NCBI RefSeq assembly: GCF_001612665.1
Contig: NZ_BDAX01000019.1
Span: 248,001 to 312,000 of the forward strand
Source of the DNA: Nocardia alba NBRC 108234
GTDB lineage: Bacteria; Actinomycetota; Actinomycetes; Mycobacteriales; Mycobacteriaceae
Length of the DNA: 64,000 bases
Reading direction: 5' to 3'
Part shown: one piece after another, positions 1-7,978 of the stretch
Numbering within the stretch: position 1 is the stretch's first letter
Layout of the letters: every line of letters starts with the position of its first letter
Position numbers and translations under genes: made by a program
Notes under the pieces: model-generated
The model's input: the letters and a program-made list of their open reading frames with translations, nothing else
What the model was told of the DNA's origin: nothing
Database searches by the model: none

Positions 1-840
1 CTGGGACCTGCCGGTCTCGCGGGCGTAGCGCAGGTAGTTCTGGTTGAGGTCGAACTTGGCGCCGTTGGAGTTGCCGAGGTTCGAGCGGGCCGAGGTGGCC
101 GACGCGCGAGACTTTCCGGCGAGCTCGCTGCGCAGCACGTCCCAGGTGAAGATCGAGTCGTTGGGCAGCGGCTGGTATCCGGCAGCTCGCACCTGAGCGT
201 CCCAGGCACGCGCGTGCGCGAACGGCGAGGAGTTGTAGATGTCGGCCGGCATGGTGTCCAGGCGCAGCATCTGGCGCACCCGCGGGTAGTAGACGCTGTC
301 CAGCTCGCCGTAATCGACGACGCCACCGAAGACCTGGTCGAACAGCCTGCGTTCCGGAGCGATCATGGCCCCGGTGAAGATCACCGAGCCGCCTCCGACC
401 GCGGCGGCCCGCCACACGTCGAGCCCGGAATACTCGGTCACATCCAGCACTCCGCCGAACGCGCTGAAACTCATCGGCACCTTGGTGACGCCGGTGAAGC
501 TGGTGCGATGCCAGAAACCGCGGCCGTCGGGCAGGTCGTCGCCGGTGAAGATCTCGCGCCACGGGTCGGTCGGCCAGTGCGAACCGCGCTCGAGCACAGT
601 GTTGGCGATCCCCGCCTCGGCCAGACGAAGCGCGGTGACGGCGGCGCCGAAGCCGGATCCGATCACGATGGCCTGCGTATGCGCGGGTGCGTCCGGGATG
701 GGCGCGAAGATCTCCGGTACCCAGGACCGGAACATCGCCTCGCGCGGATCCGCCGTAGCGGGCGCGTGCGCCAGCGTCGTTCCCACAGCACCGGCAACAG
801 CCGCCAGCCCCGCCGCCTTGAAAAAGGCACGTCTGTGCAC
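1..840 (-). CDS. Cholesterol-oxidase-like GMC flavoenzyme, Tat-exported (partial)
   Basis: This is the N-terminal 280 codons of a secreted FAD oxidoreductase of the GMC/class I cholesterol oxidase type; the C-terminus lies beyond the left edge. The GTG start at 840 has a GGAGG seven bases upstream, better than the out-of-frame ATG at 857. The N-terminus has a twin-arginine signal (HRRAFFKAAG, then a hydrophobic stretch ending AHA), so export in folded form with FAD bound is likely. The mature part has the Rossmann FAD motif IGSGFGAAVTALRLAEAG, and further on the GVLD and GGGSVIFTG blocks seen in Streptomyces cholesterol oxidase. Family members oxidise 3-beta-hydroxysterols to the 3-keto-4-ene and reduce oxygen to peroxide. 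The substrate here is inferred, because the catalytic His/Asn region is outside the window. Confidence 0.8.
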   Translation of the reverse strand, partial: MHRRAFFKAAGLAAVAGAVGTTLAHAPATADPREAMFRSWVPEIFAPIPDAPAHTQAIVIGSGFGAAVTALRLAEAGIANTVLERGSHWPTDPWREIFTGDDLPDGRGFWHRTSFTGVTKVPMSFSAFGGVLDVTEYSGLDVWRAAAVGGGSVIFTGAMIAPERRLFDQVFGGVVDYGELDSVYYPRVRQMLRLDTMPADIYNSSPFAHARAWDAQVRAAGYQPLPNDSIFTWDVLRSELAGKSRASATSARSNLGNSNGAKFDLNQNYLRYARETGRSQ

Positions 841-959
841 CAGGCCACCTCCCTCATCACGCATGGCCGACGCGAAGAATACCTTGCAAACCGGACAATC
901 GCCCGGTCGTAGGGGCATTTGTCACATGTCACGGCGGCGCGTGGTGCGGGGGTGGGACC

Positions 960-1727
960 TCAGCTGGTGAGCAGGCGGATCACCGCGATAGTGCCGACAA
1001 CCACGATCACCCCCCTGAGCGCATTCGGCGGTAACTTCCGCCCGACCTTCGCGCCGAGCTGCCCGCCGATGATCGAGCCGACCGCGATCAACGCGACCAC
1101 CTGCCAATTCACCTCGGCGATCGCGATGAAGATCGCCGCCGACACCCCGTTGACGATCAGGGCGAGGACGTTCTTCACGCCGTTAAGCCGCTGGATGTCC
1201 TCGTGCACGAACACCCCGAGCAGACCGATCAGCAGCACGCCCTGCGCGGCCCCGAAGTAGCCGCCGTAGATGCCGGTGGCGAAGACCGCGATCAACAGAA
1301 TCGGGCCGCCGTGTTCCGGCGCCGCCGCATCGCCGTCCTCGCGCCGCTTCTTCACCCACGCGGCCAGCCGAGGCTGCACGACAACCAGGACCAGCGCCAC
1401 GATGATGAGGACGGGCACGATCGCCTTGAACGCCTCCGCGGGCATCGTCAGTAGCAGGATCGCGCCCGTGATGCCGCCGAGCAGCGACGCGGTGCCCAGC
1501 TGCAGCAGCCGGGTCCGCTGCCCGCGCAGTTCCCGCCGATATCCGATGACCCCGCTCACCGAGCCGGGGACCAGACCGATCGTGTTCGACACATTCGCCG
1601 TCACCGGCGGCAACCCGAACGCGAGCAGCGTGGGAAAGGTGATCAGCGTGCCCGATCCGACGATCGTATTGATGCCGCCCGCCGCGATCCCCGCGGCGAA
1701 GATGGCCACCTGTTGTAACCAAGTCAT
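960..1727 (-). CDS. TSUP family transporter (TauE/SafE-like)
   Basis: This 255-residue, almost wholly hydrophobic protein has about eight membrane spans. It carries the family signature near its N-terminus: a Gly-rich first helix (AAGGINTIVGSGTLITFP) and the related second-half motif GIYGGYFGAAQGVLLIGLLG, reflecting the internal duplication of TSUP proteins. Members export or import small sulfur-containing or organic anions such as sulfite or sulfoacetate; the substrate cannot be read from sequence. The ATG at 1727 was chosen because AAAGGA lies seven bases upstream, whereas extending to 1772 adds a charged stretch with no binding site. It is transcribed away from the leuA leader, so the gap between them holds two divergent promoters. 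Confidence 0.85.
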   Translation of the reverse strand: MTWLQQVAIFAAGIAAGGINTIVGSGTLITFPTLLAFGLPPVTANVSNTIGLVPGSVSGVIGYRRELRGQRTRLLQLGTASLLGGITGAILLLTMPAEAFKAIVPVLIIVALVLVVVQPRLAAWVKKRREDGDAAAPEHGGPILLIAVFATGIYGGYFGAAQGVLLIGLLGVFVHEDIQRLNGVKNVLALIVNGVSAAIFIAIAEVNWQVVALIAVGSIIGGQLGAKVGRKLPPNALRGVIVVVGTIAVIRLLTS

Positions 1728-1878
1728 TCGAATTCCTTTGGTACGTCTCGTCGGACGCGAAGGTCCGTACAAGCGTGCGTTATGGGGGAAACGGTACTGG
1801 TCAACCGGTGAGCGGAGGGCGGCGGACTCGATTCACCGAATTGGTCCAGGCCGCTGACAAGCGGGGGTGGGCACGCGG

Positions 1879-1884
1879 TAGGAT
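1879..1884 (+). promoter_or_regulatory. Predicted -10 box of the leuA leader transcript
   Basis: TAGGAT fits the actinobacterial TANNNT -10 pattern and ends nine bases before the ATG of the leucine leader peptide. The transcript would therefore begin two or three bases before that ATG, placing the leader ORF at the very 5' end of the mRNA. Confidence 0.5.
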
Positions 1885-1893
1885 CGGAGGATC

Positions 1894-1938
1894 ATGCTGC
1901 AGCGGGCACTTCTTCTCGGCCGCCGCGACGGGTTCTGA
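1894..1938 (+). CDS. leuL: Leucine-rich leader peptide of leuA
   Basis: This 14-codon ORF encodes MLQRALLLGRRDGF. It has a run of three Leu codons (CTT CTT CTC) and another Leu at codon 2. GGAGG precedes the ATG by only three bases, and a TAGGAT -10 box lies just upstream, so it may be translated as a near-leaderless ORF. It sits about 90 bases before leuA and its stop codon lies within a stem-loop. This is the expected layout of a translation-coupled leucine sensor: ribosome stalling at the Leu run when charged tRNA-Leu is scarce would change folding of the downstream RNA. The regulatory function is inferred from the layout. Confidence 0.65.
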   Translation: MLQRALLLGRRDGF

Positions 1939-1978
1939 TACGGACCGGCTCCCGTCGCGGGGTTCCAACGCGCCGGTC
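1923..1978 (+). promoter_or_regulatory. H-type pseudoknot in the leuA leader (LEU-element-like)
   Basis: CCGCGACGGG at 1923-1932 is perfectly complementary to CCCGTCGCGG at 1951-1960. Within the intervening loop, GACCGGC at 1943-1949 is perfectly complementary to GCCGGTC at 1972-1978, beyond the first stem. The two helices together form a pseudoknot, or two competing hairpins, overlapping the end of the Leu-rich leader ORF. A conserved pseudoknot called the LEU element has been proposed upstream of actinobacterial leuA genes; assigning this one to that class is an inference from position and topology. Confidence 0.65.
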
Positions 1979-2025
1979 GACCCGCTCCCCTACAGGGAAT
2001 CCTTCACACCCACGGAGAAACTTGC

Positions 2026-3822
2026 ATGTCCTCGGCTGACGCATTCGTATCCGCTTCGCGCACCATTTCGGCCCCCGGCAAACCCGCACCGGCCGACCAG
2101 CCCGTCTGGAACACCCAGAAGAACTCCTCGATGCCGTCGTTCCGGTATCGCCCCTTCGCCGAAGAGGTCGAGCCCATCACGGTGCCCGACCGCACCTGGC
2201 CGGACAAGATCATCGATCGCGCCCCCGCGTGGTGCGCCGTCGACCTGCGCGACGGCAACCAGGCCCTGATCGACCCGATGAGCCCGGCCCGCAAGCGCCG
2301 CATGTTCGACCTGCTGGTGCGGATGGGCTACAAGGAGATCGAGGTCGGTTTCCCGGCCGCGAGCCAGACCGACTTCGATTTCGTTCGCGAGATCATCGAG
2401 GACGGCGCGGTCCCCGCCGATGTCACCATCCAGGTGCTCACCCAGTGCCGCCCCGAACTGATCGAGCGCACCTTCGAGGCCTGCGCCGGCGCACCGAACG
2501 TGATCGTGCACTTCTACAACTCCACCTCGATCCTGCAGCGTCGGGTGGTCTTCCGCGCCGATCGCGACGCGGTGAAGAAGATCGCCACCGACGCCGCGGC
2601 GCTGTGCCTGGAGATCGAGAAGCGCTACCCCGATACCGAGTGGCGCTACGAGTACAGCCCGGAGTCCTACACCGGCACCGAGCTCGATTACGCCCGCGAG
2701 GTCTGCGACGCGGTCTCCGAGATCATCGCGCCGACCCCGGCCAAGCCGCTGATCATCAACCTGCCCGCGACCGTCGAGATGGCCACGCCGAACGTGTACG
2801 CCGACTCGATCGAGTGGATGCACCGCAACCTGGCCCGTCGCGACTCCATCGTGCTGTCGCTGCACCCGCACAACGACCGCGGCACCGCCGTCGCGGCCGC
2901 CGAGCTGGGCTACCAGGCCGGCGCCGACCGCATCGAGGGCTGCCTGTTCGGCAACGGTGAGCGCACCGGCAACGTCTGCCTGGTCACCCTGGGCATGAAC
3001 ATGTTCTCGCGCGGCATCGACCCGCAGATCAACTTCTCCGACATCGACGAGGTTCGTCGCACGGTGGAGTACTGCAACCAGCTGGCCGTCGCCGAGCGTC
3101 ACCCCTACGGCGGCGACCTGGTCTACACCGCCTTCTCGGGCAGCCACCAGGACGCGATCAACAAGGGCCTCGACGCGATGAAGGCCGCCGCCGACGCGCA
3201 GGGCGCCGACGTGGCCGACATCGTCTGGGAGGTCCCGTACCTGCCGATCGACCCCAAGGACGTCGGCCGCACGTACGAGGCCGTGATCCGGGTGAACTCG
3301 CAGTCCGGCAAGGGCGGCGTCGCCTACATCATGAAGACCGATCACGGCCTGGTGCTCCCGCGGCGCCTGCAGATCGAGTTCTCGCAGGCGATCCAGGCGA
3401 TCACCGACGGTGAGGGCGGCGAGGTGACGCCCAAGGAGATGTGGGACGTCTTCGCCTCCGAGTACCTGAACCCGATCCTGCCGCTCGAGCGGATCAAGCA
3501 GAAGGTCACCGCGGCCGAGACCGACGGCGGCGTCGACTCGATCGTCGCGACCGTGAAGGTCGAGGGCGTCGAGCAGGAGATCAGCGGCTCCGGCAACGGC
3601 CCGCTGGCGGCCTTCGTCGACGCGATCGCGACCGTCGGCTTCGATGTGCGGGTACTCGACTACAGCGAGCACGCCATGTCGGCGGGCGACGACGCGCAGG
3701 CCGCGGCCTACGTCGAGGTAGCCATCGGCGACCGGGTCGTGTGGGGCGTCGGTATCGCCACCTCGATCACCACGGCCTCGCTGCGGGCGGTCGTCTCGGC
3801 GGTCAACCGCGCGGCGCAGTAG
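2026..3822 (+). CDS. leuA: 2-isopropylmalate synthase
   Basis: LeuA condenses acetyl-CoA with 2-oxoisovalerate to give 2-isopropylmalate, the first committed step of leucine synthesis in the cytoplasm. The 598-residue length is typical of the actinobacterial class. The catalytic barrel shows DLRDGNQ (around residue 70), where the divalent metal and substrate bind, and LHPHNDRG with the metal-binding histidines. The C-terminal third is the LeuA allosteric dimer domain that mediates leucine feedback (GSGNGPLAAFVDAI region). The ATG at 2026 follows GGAG by about eight bases. A Leu-codon leader peptide and pseudoknot upstream, and a strong intrinsic terminator just downstream, suggest a monocistronic unit controlled by leucine supply. 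Confidence 0.97.
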   Translation: MSSADAFVSASRTISAPGKPAPADQPVWNTQKNSSMPSFRYRPFAEEVEPITVPDRTWPDKIIDRAPAWCAVDLRDGNQALIDPMSPARKRRMFDLLVRMGYKEIEVGFPAASQTDFDFVREIIEDGAVPADVTIQVLTQCRPELIERTFEACAGAPNVIVHFYNSTSILQRRVVFRADRDAVKKIATDAAALCLEIEKRYPDTEWRYEYSPESYTGTELDYAREVCDAVSEIIAPTPAKPLIINLPATVEMATPNVYADSIEWMHRNLARRDSIVLSLHPHNDRGTAVAAAELGYQAGADRIEGCLFGNGERTGNVCLVTLGMNMFSRGIDPQINFSDIDEVRRTVEYCNQLAVAERHPYGGDLVYTAFSGSHQDAINKGLDAMKAAADAQGADVADIVWEVPYLPIDPKDVGRTYEAVIRVNSQSGKGGVAYIMKTDHGLVLPRRLQIEFSQAIQAITDGEGGEVTPKEMWDVFASEYLNPILPLERIKQKVTAAETDGGVDSIVATVKVEGVEQEISGSGNGPLAAFVDAIATVGFDVRVLDYSEHAMSAGDDAQAAAYVEVAIGDRVVWGVGIATSITTASLRAVVSAVNRAAQ

Positions 3823-3833
3823 TTTGCTCTATG

Positions 3834-3864
3834 GCGGCCGGGACCTCGCGTCCCGGCCGCTTTT
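3834..3864 (+). terminator. Intrinsic terminator of leuA
   Basis: GCGGCCGGGAC (3834-3844) and GTCCCGGCCGC (3850-3860) form a perfect 11-bp stem with a five-base loop, followed by TTTT. It begins 12 bases after the leuA stop codon. Confidence 0.9.
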
Positions 3865-3869
3865 ATCCC

Positions 3870-3899
3870 TGTGGACAGATTCGGCGAGCCTGTGGACAA
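3870..3899 (-). promoter_or_regulatory. Pair of DnaA-box-like 9-mers
   Basis: TGTGGACAG at 3870-3878 and TGTGGACAA at 3891-3899 read on the minus strand as CTGTCCACA and TTGTCCACA. The second matches the preferred DnaA box of high-GC actinobacteria. They are 21 bp apart, two helical turns, in the gap after the leuA terminator. Function as DnaA sites is inferred. Confidence 0.4.
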
Positions 3900-4077
3900 C
3901 TTCGGTTCTACCGGCAGGCTCCGCACCGGATATACCGGTTGAGCTGGGCACATTCGAATTCGCTCCGGGGCATGCGAGCCACTGCCCCCGACGCGCGAAA
4001 ATTGCCTCCGTGTTAGCGTTTTAGGGCATATTCAGCGCCGAGCTTTCCTGCTCGTTCAGCGAGCAAGTGGGGGAACT

Positions 4078-5841
4078 GTGACGAACAACGACCATAATCC
4101 GACCTCGCCGCCGTGGCTGCAGAGTCCGTCGGCTGACGTGTCCGAAGCTGCGTCCGGTCCCTCCGGAGTGCAGACCGCGACCGCAGACGACATCGAGCCC
4201 GCCGACACCGCCGCCGAGTCGGCCGGTGAAGCCGTCGACCCGTCGACCGGCGAGCATTCCGTCGCGGAGCCAGGTCCGGCCGGCCTCGCCGACCAGACCG
4301 TGTACCAGCCCGCCGGTTTCGTACCGCCGGGCCAGTTCACGCAGGGTGCTCCGTACTCGGTGCCGGATCCGTATCAGCACACCGGCGGGCAGCCGCCGAT
4401 GAACGCCCCCGAGCAGCAGCCGTGGCCGGGTCAGCAGGCTGAGCAGCAGCCGTGGCTGCCCGGCCAGCCGCCCGTCGAACAGCCCTACCCCGGTCCCCAC
4501 GCGACCGGCGAGCAGCCGCATCCCGGTGTGGCGCCGCAGTATCCGGGCGCCGAGGGTCAGCCGTACCCCGGTCCCGAACAGCAGCAGCAGTTTCCGGCCC
4601 AGGAGCAAGGTCCCCAGGCCGAGCCCATCTACAGCTGGGCGCCTCCGCCGCCGCCGATGTACCAGCAGCCGATGCAGGGTGGAATGCCGCCCGGCCCCGG
4701 TCCCGATCAGGGCCAGTTCCCCGGTCAGCACGGGCAGTTCCCGGGCCAGCTCGGCCAGCCGGGTCCGCCGCCCGGCCAGCAGTGGGGAGGCGGACCGGCT
4801 CCGCAGCAACAGCAGCCGTTCCAGCCCCAGCACATGCAGGCACCGCAGCCCGGTCACTCGGTCAACGATCTGAACCTGCTCAAGCGCGCACGCAAGTCGC
4901 CGCGCAGCGGGTGGCGCAAGGCCGTGCACAAGGTGTCCGGCGGTGTGATCAACCCGGGCGAGTCGGCGGCGGATGTCGTCTACCGCGATCTCGGCGAGCG
5001 GGTCAACCAGCCCGTGCGCGGCGATTACCGGATCGCGATCCTCTCGCTCAAGGGCGGGGTCGGTAAGACCACCACCACGGTCGGCCTCGGCTCCACCTTC
5101 GCGTCCCAGCGCGGTGACCGCGTCATCGCCATCGACGCCAACCCCGACCTCGGCACGCTCGCGCACCGGGTGCCGCGCCAGACCCGTTCGACGGTGCGCA
5201 ACCTGCTCGAAGACCAGCAGATCACCCGCTATTCGGATGTTCGCGCACACACCTCGCAGGCCCCGAGCCGACTGGAAGTGCTCGCCTCCGAACAGGATCC
5301 GGCCGTCTCGGAGGCCTTCAGCGAGGCCGACTACCGCAAGGCCATCGGCATCCTGCAGTCGTTCTACAACATCATTCTCACCGACTGCGGTACCGGTCTG
5401 ATGCACTCGGCGATGTCGGGCGTGCTGGACATGGCGAGCTCGCTGGTGCTGGTCACCTCCCCCGCGATCGACGGTGCGCGCAGCGCCTCGGCGACGCTGG
5501 ACTGGCTCGACCACCACGGCTATTCGAAGCTGGTCGAACGGACCGTCGTCGTCGTGAACGCCTCGCGCCGTGGCGCTTCCACGGTCGACCTGGATCAGTT
5601 GCGCAAGCTGTTCCTCGACCGCACCCGTGCCGTGCAGATCGTCCCGTTCGACGATCACCTGGCCGAGGGCGCCGAAATCGACCTCGAACTGGTGAGCAAG
5701 CCGACCAGGCGGGCCCTGCTCGAACTGGCCGCGATGGTCGCCGACGATTTCAGCTACCACGGTCAGCCGTCCTTCCAGCAGCAGCCATACCAACCGGGCC
5801 AGCCCTACCAGGGCCAGCAGTACCAGCAGGGTCAGTTCTGA
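4078..5841 (+). CDS. ParA/MinD-like ATPase with long Pro/Gln-rich N-terminus
   Basis: The 587-residue protein has a low-complexity N-terminal half (to about residue 260) rich in Pro, Gln and Gly, with repeated GQ/PGQ and YPG units. A deviant-Walker P-loop ATPase of the ParA/MinD family follows: LKGGVGKTTTT near residue 325, then DANPDLGTLAHR and ILTDCGTG. A short tail repeats YQPGQ/YQQGQ. Similar proteins in mycobacteria (EspI and relatives) are linked to ESX type VII secretion, with the Pro-rich part taken as an interaction arm. No ESX genes are present here, so that role is only a possibility. The GTG start is preceded by a G-rich GGGGG. It is convergent with the LysR gene downstream. Confidence 0.75.
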   Translation: MTNNDHNPTSPPWLQSPSADVSEAASGPSGVQTATADDIEPADTAAESAGEAVDPSTGEHSVAEPGPAGLADQTVYQPAGFVPPGQFTQGAPYSVPDPYQHTGGQPPMNAPEQQPWPGQQAEQQPWLPGQPPVEQPYPGPHATGEQPHPGVAPQYPGAEGQPYPGPEQQQQFPAQEQGPQAEPIYSWAPPPPPMYQQPMQGGMPPGPGPDQGQFPGQHGQFPGQLGQPGPPPGQQWGGGPAPQQQQPFQPQHMQAPQPGHSVNDLNLLKRARKSPRSGWRKAVHKVSGGVINPGESAADVVYRDLGERVNQPVRGDYRIAILSLKGGVGKTTTTVGLGSTFASQRGDRVIAIDANPDLGTLAHRVPRQTRSTVRNLLEDQQITRYSDVRAHTSQAPSRLEVLASEQDPAVSEAFSEADYRKAIGILQSFYNIILTDCGTGLMHSAMSGVLDMASSLVLVTSPAIDGARSASATLDWLDHHGYSKLVERTVVVVNASRRGASTVDLDQLRKLFLDRTRAVQIVPFDDHLAEGAEIDLELVSKPTRRALLELAAMVADDFSYHGQPSFQQQPYQPGQPYQGQQYQQGQF

Positions 5842-5899
5842 CGTAACACCGGATTACCCGGCAACCGAACGTCGTTGGAGCGGACAGGCACCGGGTCAG

Positions 5900-6799
5900 T
5901 CAGCGGCTGATCACTTCGCCCGCCGCGGCCTCGAACGCGTCGAGCACAGTGGCGATGGCGGGGCTGCGGTGTGCCTGTGGCCGGGTGACGATCTCGTAGA
6001 CCCGGGCCGCGCGGACCCCGGCCAGCGGTAGTACCGACAGGTCGGGGTGGGCTACGGCGTAGCGCGGCATCAGCGCGACGCCGTAGCCCGAGACCACGAG
6101 CGTTTCGATCACCCGGAACTCGTTGAGCCGCTGCGCGATCCGTGGCCGTACCCCGGTGACGGTGGCGATGGACTCTAGTACATCGTCGACCGGGAACCCG
6201 CCGCGCACGCTCACCCAGGTCTCCTCGGCGAGTTCTTCCGGACGCACCGACGAGCGCCCGGCCAGCGGATGATCCGGCGCGACAACGACATCGATCGGCT
6301 CGCGCATCAGCACGCGCGCCGCCAGTCTCGGCCCGGCGGGCGAGGGCCCACGTTCATCGCGATGAGTGAGCACGATGTCGTAGTCGGCCAGCAGTTTCGA
6401 CGCCTCGCTCGGCGGGAGATCCTCGTCGCCCGCGACCAGCTCGACCCCCGTGCCCGCCAGGGCCGCGAGCACGGGCGGCAGCAGCAGCGCCGCACCCGAC
6501 GGGAACGACGCCACCCGCACCTGCCCGCGCGGTGAGCCCCGGTAGTGGGCCATCTCGGCGGTGGCCCGGTTCATCGCGGCGAGCACGTCGTCGGCCCGCA
6601 ACACCAGTGCCTGCCCGGCGTCGGTGAGCCGCACCCGGCGGCCGTCCGGTTCGAGTAGCGCCACGCCGGCTTCCCTGGCCAGTACCTTCAGCTGCTGCGA
6701 GACCGCCGACGGCGTCATCGACAACGCCTCGGCGACCGCGGCCACTGTGCCGCGGTCGGCCAGCTCGCGCAGAATCCGCAGTCGCTCGATCGAGAACAT
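5900..6799 (-). CDS. LysR-family transcriptional regulator
   Basis: This 299-residue protein has an N-terminal winged helix-turn-helix (IERLRILRELADRG, then AEALSMTPSAVSQQLKVL) and a C-terminal periplasmic-binding-protein-like effector domain. It is divergent from an EamA exporter with 38 bp between their starts, the classic arrangement in which a LysR protein controls its neighbour and itself. On the minus strand TAGTTT lies exactly six bases before the ATG, so its mRNA is probably leaderless. The effector is unknown; a metabolite exported by the neighbouring transporter is a reasonable guess. Confidence 0.9.
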   Translation of the reverse strand: MFSIERLRILRELADRGTVAAVAEALSMTPSAVSQQLKVLAREAGVALLEPDGRRVRLTDAGQALVLRADDVLAAMNRATAEMAHYRGSPRGQVRVASFPSGAALLLPPVLAALAGTGVELVAGDEDLPPSEASKLLADYDIVLTHRDERGPSPAGPRLAARVLMREPIDVVVAPDHPLAGRSSVRPEELAEETWVSVRGGFPVDDVLESIATVTGVRPRIAQRLNEFRVIETLVVSGYGVALMPRYAVAHPDLSVLPLAGVRAARVYEIVTRPQAHRSPAIATVLDAFEAAAGEVISR

Positions 6800-6837
6800 G
6801 AAGTAAAACTACGTTATCCATCCATATTTATTCGATT
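6800..6837. promoter_or_regulatory. Divergent promoter between the LysR and EamA genes
   Basis: This AT-rich 38-bp gap holds TAGTTT (6806-6811, minus) six bases before the LysR ATG and TATTTA (6825-6830, plus) seven bases before the GTG at 6838. Both genes would have leaderless or nearly leaderless transcripts. A LysR operator is expected to overlap this interval, but no clear T-N11-A site could be assigned with confidence. Confidence 0.5.
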
Positions 6838-7791
6838 GTGCTGATCTTTAGCGGCCCGCACGATAAGGGCGTGACCTCCCGTGATCGCCTGTTCGGACTG
6901 ACTGTCGTCGTGCTCTGGGGCCTGAACTTTCTGGCCATTCGGATCGGCCTCGACCACTTCCCGCCCTTCTTCTTCGTCGCGTTGCGCTTCGCCGTCATCG
7001 CGATCCCCGTGCTGATCTTCATCCCGCGCCCGGCCGTGCGCACCCGCTGGCTGCTGCTCTACGGCACCGGCTTCGGCATCCTGCAGTTCGCGTTCCTGTT
7101 CACGGCGATGCGCACCGGCATGCCGACGGGCCTGGCCTCCCTGGTGCTGCAGTCGTCGGCACCGTTCACGGTGCTGCTCGGCGCGGTGCTGCTGCGCGAA
7201 CGCCTACGGCCGGTCCAGGTCGCCGGACTCGCGATCGCCGTATTCGGGATGGTCATCATCGGCGCGGACCGCATGGCCAACGCCACTCTGCTGCCGGTCC
7301 TGCTCACCTTGGCGGGCGGCTTGGGCTGGGCATTCGGCAATCTCGGCGCCCGCATGGCCGGTGCCGATTCCCCCGGCTACAACCCGCTGCACCTGACCCT
7401 GTGGATGTCGGTGGTTCCCGTCTTGCCGATGCTGGCGCTGTCGATGGCCGTCGAGGGGCCTGGCACCGGTTTTCGCGCGGTCGGTGCCGCGTTCTCGGCC
7501 GACGGATTGCCCGCGCTGGGCGCCCTCGCCTACATCGCCGTCCTCGCGACCGTGTGCGGTTCGGGTCTGTGGACCTATCTGATGAGCCGCTATCCGGCGG
7601 GCACCGTGGCGCCGTTGTCGCTACTCGTGCCGGTGGTCGGCATCGGCGCTGCCTGGGCTGTCCTCGACGAACAGCCGTCGGCGGCCGCCCTGATCGGCGG
7701 GGCTGTCGTGATCGCGGGCGCGTTCGCGGCGACCACCGGCCGTGGCCTCCCGAAGGCGCCGTTGCCCGCCCCCGCATTGGCCAGGGCCTGA
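6838..7791 (+). CDS. EamA/DMT-family transporter
   Basis: This is a drug/metabolite transporter superfamily protein of about 317 residues with roughly ten membrane helices in two EamA repeats. The first begins LFGLTVVVLWGLNFLAIRIGL; the second ends with LVPVVGIGAAWAVLDEQPSAAALIGGAVVIAGA, the usual closing helices. Such proteins export amino acids or other small metabolites through the inner membrane. The start is uncertain: the GTG at 6838 has a TATTTA -10 box seven bases upstream, consistent with a leaderless transcript, whereas the GTG at 6871 gives the more usual family N-terminus (TSRDRLFG). It is divergently paired with a LysR regulator that probably controls it. Confidence 0.88.
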   Translation: MLIFSGPHDKGVTSRDRLFGLTVVVLWGLNFLAIRIGLDHFPPFFFVALRFAVIAIPVLIFIPRPAVRTRWLLLYGTGFGILQFAFLFTAMRTGMPTGLASLVLQSSAPFTVLLGAVLLRERLRPVQVAGLAIAVFGMVIIGADRMANATLLPVLLTLAGGLGWAFGNLGARMAGADSPGYNPLHLTLWMSVVPVLPMLALSMAVEGPGTGFRAVGAAFSADGLPALGALAYIAVLATVCGSGLWTYLMSRYPAGTVAPLSLLVPVVGIGAAWAVLDEQPSAAALIGGAVVIAGAFAATTGRGLPKAPLPAPALARA

Positions 7792-7978
7792 ACCCGATTT
7801 CGACCACGATCGCGCGAGCGCTGGCTAACATGTGACCGGTCGTACGCGGTGTTTTCCGTTCGACCCCGGTCAGTTCGAGCTCGTGAACGACGCATGGGTC
7901 GATACAGCCAGGTCTTCACCGCGCTCTAGAGTGGTAGCAAATCCCAGGCGATACTCGAGCAAGGCAGCTGAACAGCGT

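Noticed and set aside
1990..3672. A 560-codon open frame on the minus strand opposite leuA
   Set aside because: It is the complement of a clear leuA gene, with the Val/Asp/Gly/Arg-rich composition typical of antisense frames in high-GC DNA.
4021..5793. A long minus-strand frame opposite the ParA-like gene
   Set aside because: It is antisense to the P-loop ATPase gene and has no recognisable domain; its Leu/Arg-rich composition is that of reverse-complemented Pro/Gln codons.
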